Shown here: piece by piece, positions 4,277-5,301 of the stretch
Layout: each line of letters begins with the position of its first letter
How positions within the stretch are numbered: the stretch's first letter is position 1
Assembly (NCBI GenBank): GCA_030613045.1
Contig: JAUWMS010000243.1
Span: forward strand, 1-5,301
Origin: Candidatus Latescibacterota bacterium
GTDB taxonomy: Bacteria > Latescibacterota > 4484-107
Direction of reading: 5' to 3'
DNA length: 5,301 bases
Translations under genes and position numbers: made by a program
The notes under the pieces: model-generated
Database searches by the model: none
Told to the model about the DNA's origin: nothing
What the model saw: the letters and a program-made list of their open reading frames with translations, nothing else

Positions 4277-5236
4277 ATGTTGCATTTTCTCTCTCATCTG
4301 ACTTTCGCAAAACTCGGCCTGATTTTAGAGGCCAAAGATTCGCTGTACTTACCCCCATACAAAGGCTCCACGTTTCGTGGAGCCTTTGGACATGCGTTCC
4401 GACGGGTCGTGTGCGTGACGCGGCGAACCGACTGCGCGACGTGCATCGCCCGGTCTGCCTGTCTGTATGTGCGGGTATTCGAGACGCCTGTGCCAGAGGG
4501 GGTGCAATTCAGCGGGAGCAAGGCCCCCCATCCCTTTGTGCTGGAACCCCCGCCGGATCGCGGGAGAACCTTTGAACCCGGCATGCTTCTGCGATTCCAT
4601 CTGATTCTGATCGGCGAGAGCGCGATAAGCTGTCTGCCCTACTTCATCTATACGTTTGATACGTTGGGAGAAATCGGCATCGGAAGGGGCAAAGGAAAAT
4701 TTCGGTTGAAGGAGGTGCGGGACGTGCTCAGTGGAGACCGGCTTCTTTACGATGGGGAGCAGGGAATTCTCCAGGGCGATCCGGTGTGCTTCGATCCGGA
4801 GCGGGATACGGAACGGACGCCGAACCCCGGCAAAGAGGTGACGATCCGCTTCCTGACTCCGGCGCGGATGAAGTCCCGCGGGAAGTTGGTGACGCCGGAG
4901 ACGTTCGACTCCCGCATGTTTATCAGTCAGCTTCACAATCGGCTGTTCAACCTTGCTCTGTTTCACGGAGGAAAAGTCGGCCTGGATCGCCGGTGGAAGG
5001 AGGAGGTGGAGCCGCTGCTTGATGGGGTGCAGGTGGCCGAACGGGATTTGCATTGGTACGACTGGGAACGATACTCCGGCAGGCAGGAGACCCGGATGAA
5101 GATGGGAGGGATTATGGGGACGGTGACGCTTCAGGGGGAGATCGCTCCGCTGTGGCCGCTCATTCGTATGGGAGAAATGCTGCACGTGGGCAAAGCGTCA
5201 TCCTTCGGGCTGGGGCAGTATGTCATTGAAGCGTGA
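4277..5236 (+). CDS. cas6: Cas6-family CRISPR RNA-processing endoribonuclease (RAMP protein)
   Basis: Cas6-type ribonuclease that cuts the CRISPR precursor transcript within its repeats to give guide RNAs, normally for type I or III interference complexes. The 319-residue product has the features of the group with the conserved C-terminal Cas6 domain: an N-terminal YLPPYKGSTFRGAFGHAF segment (24-41), four cysteines C46, C53, C56 and C62 that could bind zinc, HPFVLEPP (85-92), LGEIGIGRGKGKF (130-142), the TPAR turn (194-197), WYDWERYSGRQ (260-270), and the RAMP glycine-rich loop HVGKASSFGLGQY (303-315). H39 and H303 are possible catalytic histidines, but this is not established. AGGAG (4266-4270) sits 6 nt before the ATG. 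No other cas gene or array is in view. The upstream neighbours are unrelated, so this is probably the left edge of a CRISPR locus, or an orphan. A perfect inverted repeat lies within codons 28-38. Confidence 0.9.
   Translation: MLHFLSHLTFAKLGLILEAKDSLYLPPYKGSTFRGAFGHAFRRVVCVTRRTDCATCIARSACLYVRVFETPVPEGVQFSGSKAPHPFVLEPPPDRGRTFEPGMLLRFHLILIGESAISCLPYFIYTFDTLGEIGIGRGKGKFRLKEVRDVLSGDRLLYDGEQGILQGDPVCFDPERDTERTPNPGKEVTIRFLTPARMKSRGKLVTPETFDSRMFISQLHNRLFNLALFHGGKVGLDRRWKEEVEPLLDGVQVAERDLHWYDWERYSGRQETRMKMGGIMGTVTLQGEIAPLWPLIRMGEMLHVGKASSFGLGQYVIEA
4360..4388. repeat. Perfect 13-bp inverted repeat inside cas6
   Basis: CAAAGGCTCCACG (4360-4372) and CGTGGAGCCTTTG (4376-4388) are exact reverse complements around TTT. 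The repeat covers codons 28-38 of cas6, which encode the conserved KGSTFRGAFG segment, with the loop being the F33 codon. In the mRNA this would be a very stable hairpin about 85 nt after the start codon. Whether it is selected as RNA or results from the codons chosen for a conserved motif cannot be told from one sequence. Confidence 0.85.
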
Positions 5237-5301
5237 AACCATGAAGGGGGCATTCCTTGCAGATTTTCGGAATTCAGGCTTTTGCCTTTCATTGTTTTGG
5301 G

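Noticed and set aside
3011..4297. Minus-strand frame of 428 codons, the longest in the window
   Set aside because: It is antisense to the alpha/beta hydrolase. Its N-terminal part reads the GGATTNN repeats as a PNPKSAIQ-type peptide, a sign of a chance frame.
4066..4575. + strand frame of 169 codons starting in the hydrolase end
   Set aside because: It translates the repeat array and then an alternate frame of cas6; cas6 has the better ribosome binding site and conserved motifs.
5276..5287. AGGC-TTTT-GCCT hairpin after cas6 as a terminator
   Set aside because: The stem is only 4 bp and the following T-rich stretch is interrupted, too weak to call.
5241..5301. Open frame of 20 codons at the right edge beginning MKGAFLADFR
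   Set aside because: There is no clear ribosome binding site and too little sequence to identify; it may or may not be the next gene.

Overview
The window looks like a chromosomal segment of an uncultivated, moderately GC-rich Gram-negative-type bacterium. The M14 peptidase style and the many degenerate heptamer repeats in the spacers remind me of PVC-like or candidate-phylum genomes, but that placement is a guess because no marker gene is present. Every confident gene except the leftmost runs on the + strand.

Layout. 1-810 (minus strand) holds the N-terminal 270 residues of an M14 zinc carboxypeptidase that runs off the left edge. 811-1152 is a divergent, apparently non-coding region with a perfect 15-bp-arm hairpin at 914-946. 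A near-consensus sigma70 promoter (1153-1181) then drives moaD (1233-1478) and moaE (1480-1899), the two subunits of molybdopterin synthase, one base apart. They are followed by a short-form RfbA/RmlA-type sugar-1-phosphate nucleotidylyltransferase (1981-2733), an alpha/beta hydrolase with an extra C-terminal domain (2993-4090), and a Cas6-family CRISPR RNA endonuclease (4277-5236) that has its own candidate promoter. No CRISPR array is in the window; if one exists it is probably to the right.

Functionally, only moaD and moaE clearly work together. The nucleotidylyltransferase, the hydrolase and cas6 are separated by 80-260 bp spacers and have no evident shared pathway. cas6 probably marks the left border of a CRISPR-Cas module.

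The most unusual DNA is not in the gene list. All three spacers between moaE and cas6 carry tandem arrays with an exact 7-bp period but different unit sequences (GGATTNN, CCACTCA, TAAAACG, CCCTGAT). Two of these arrays switch strand in the middle. Separately, cas6 carries a perfect 13-bp inverted repeat with a 3-nt loop inside codons 28-38. This would form a strong hairpin in the mRNA of an enzyme whose family cuts hairpin RNAs, so possible self-cleavage or autoregulation deserves testing.
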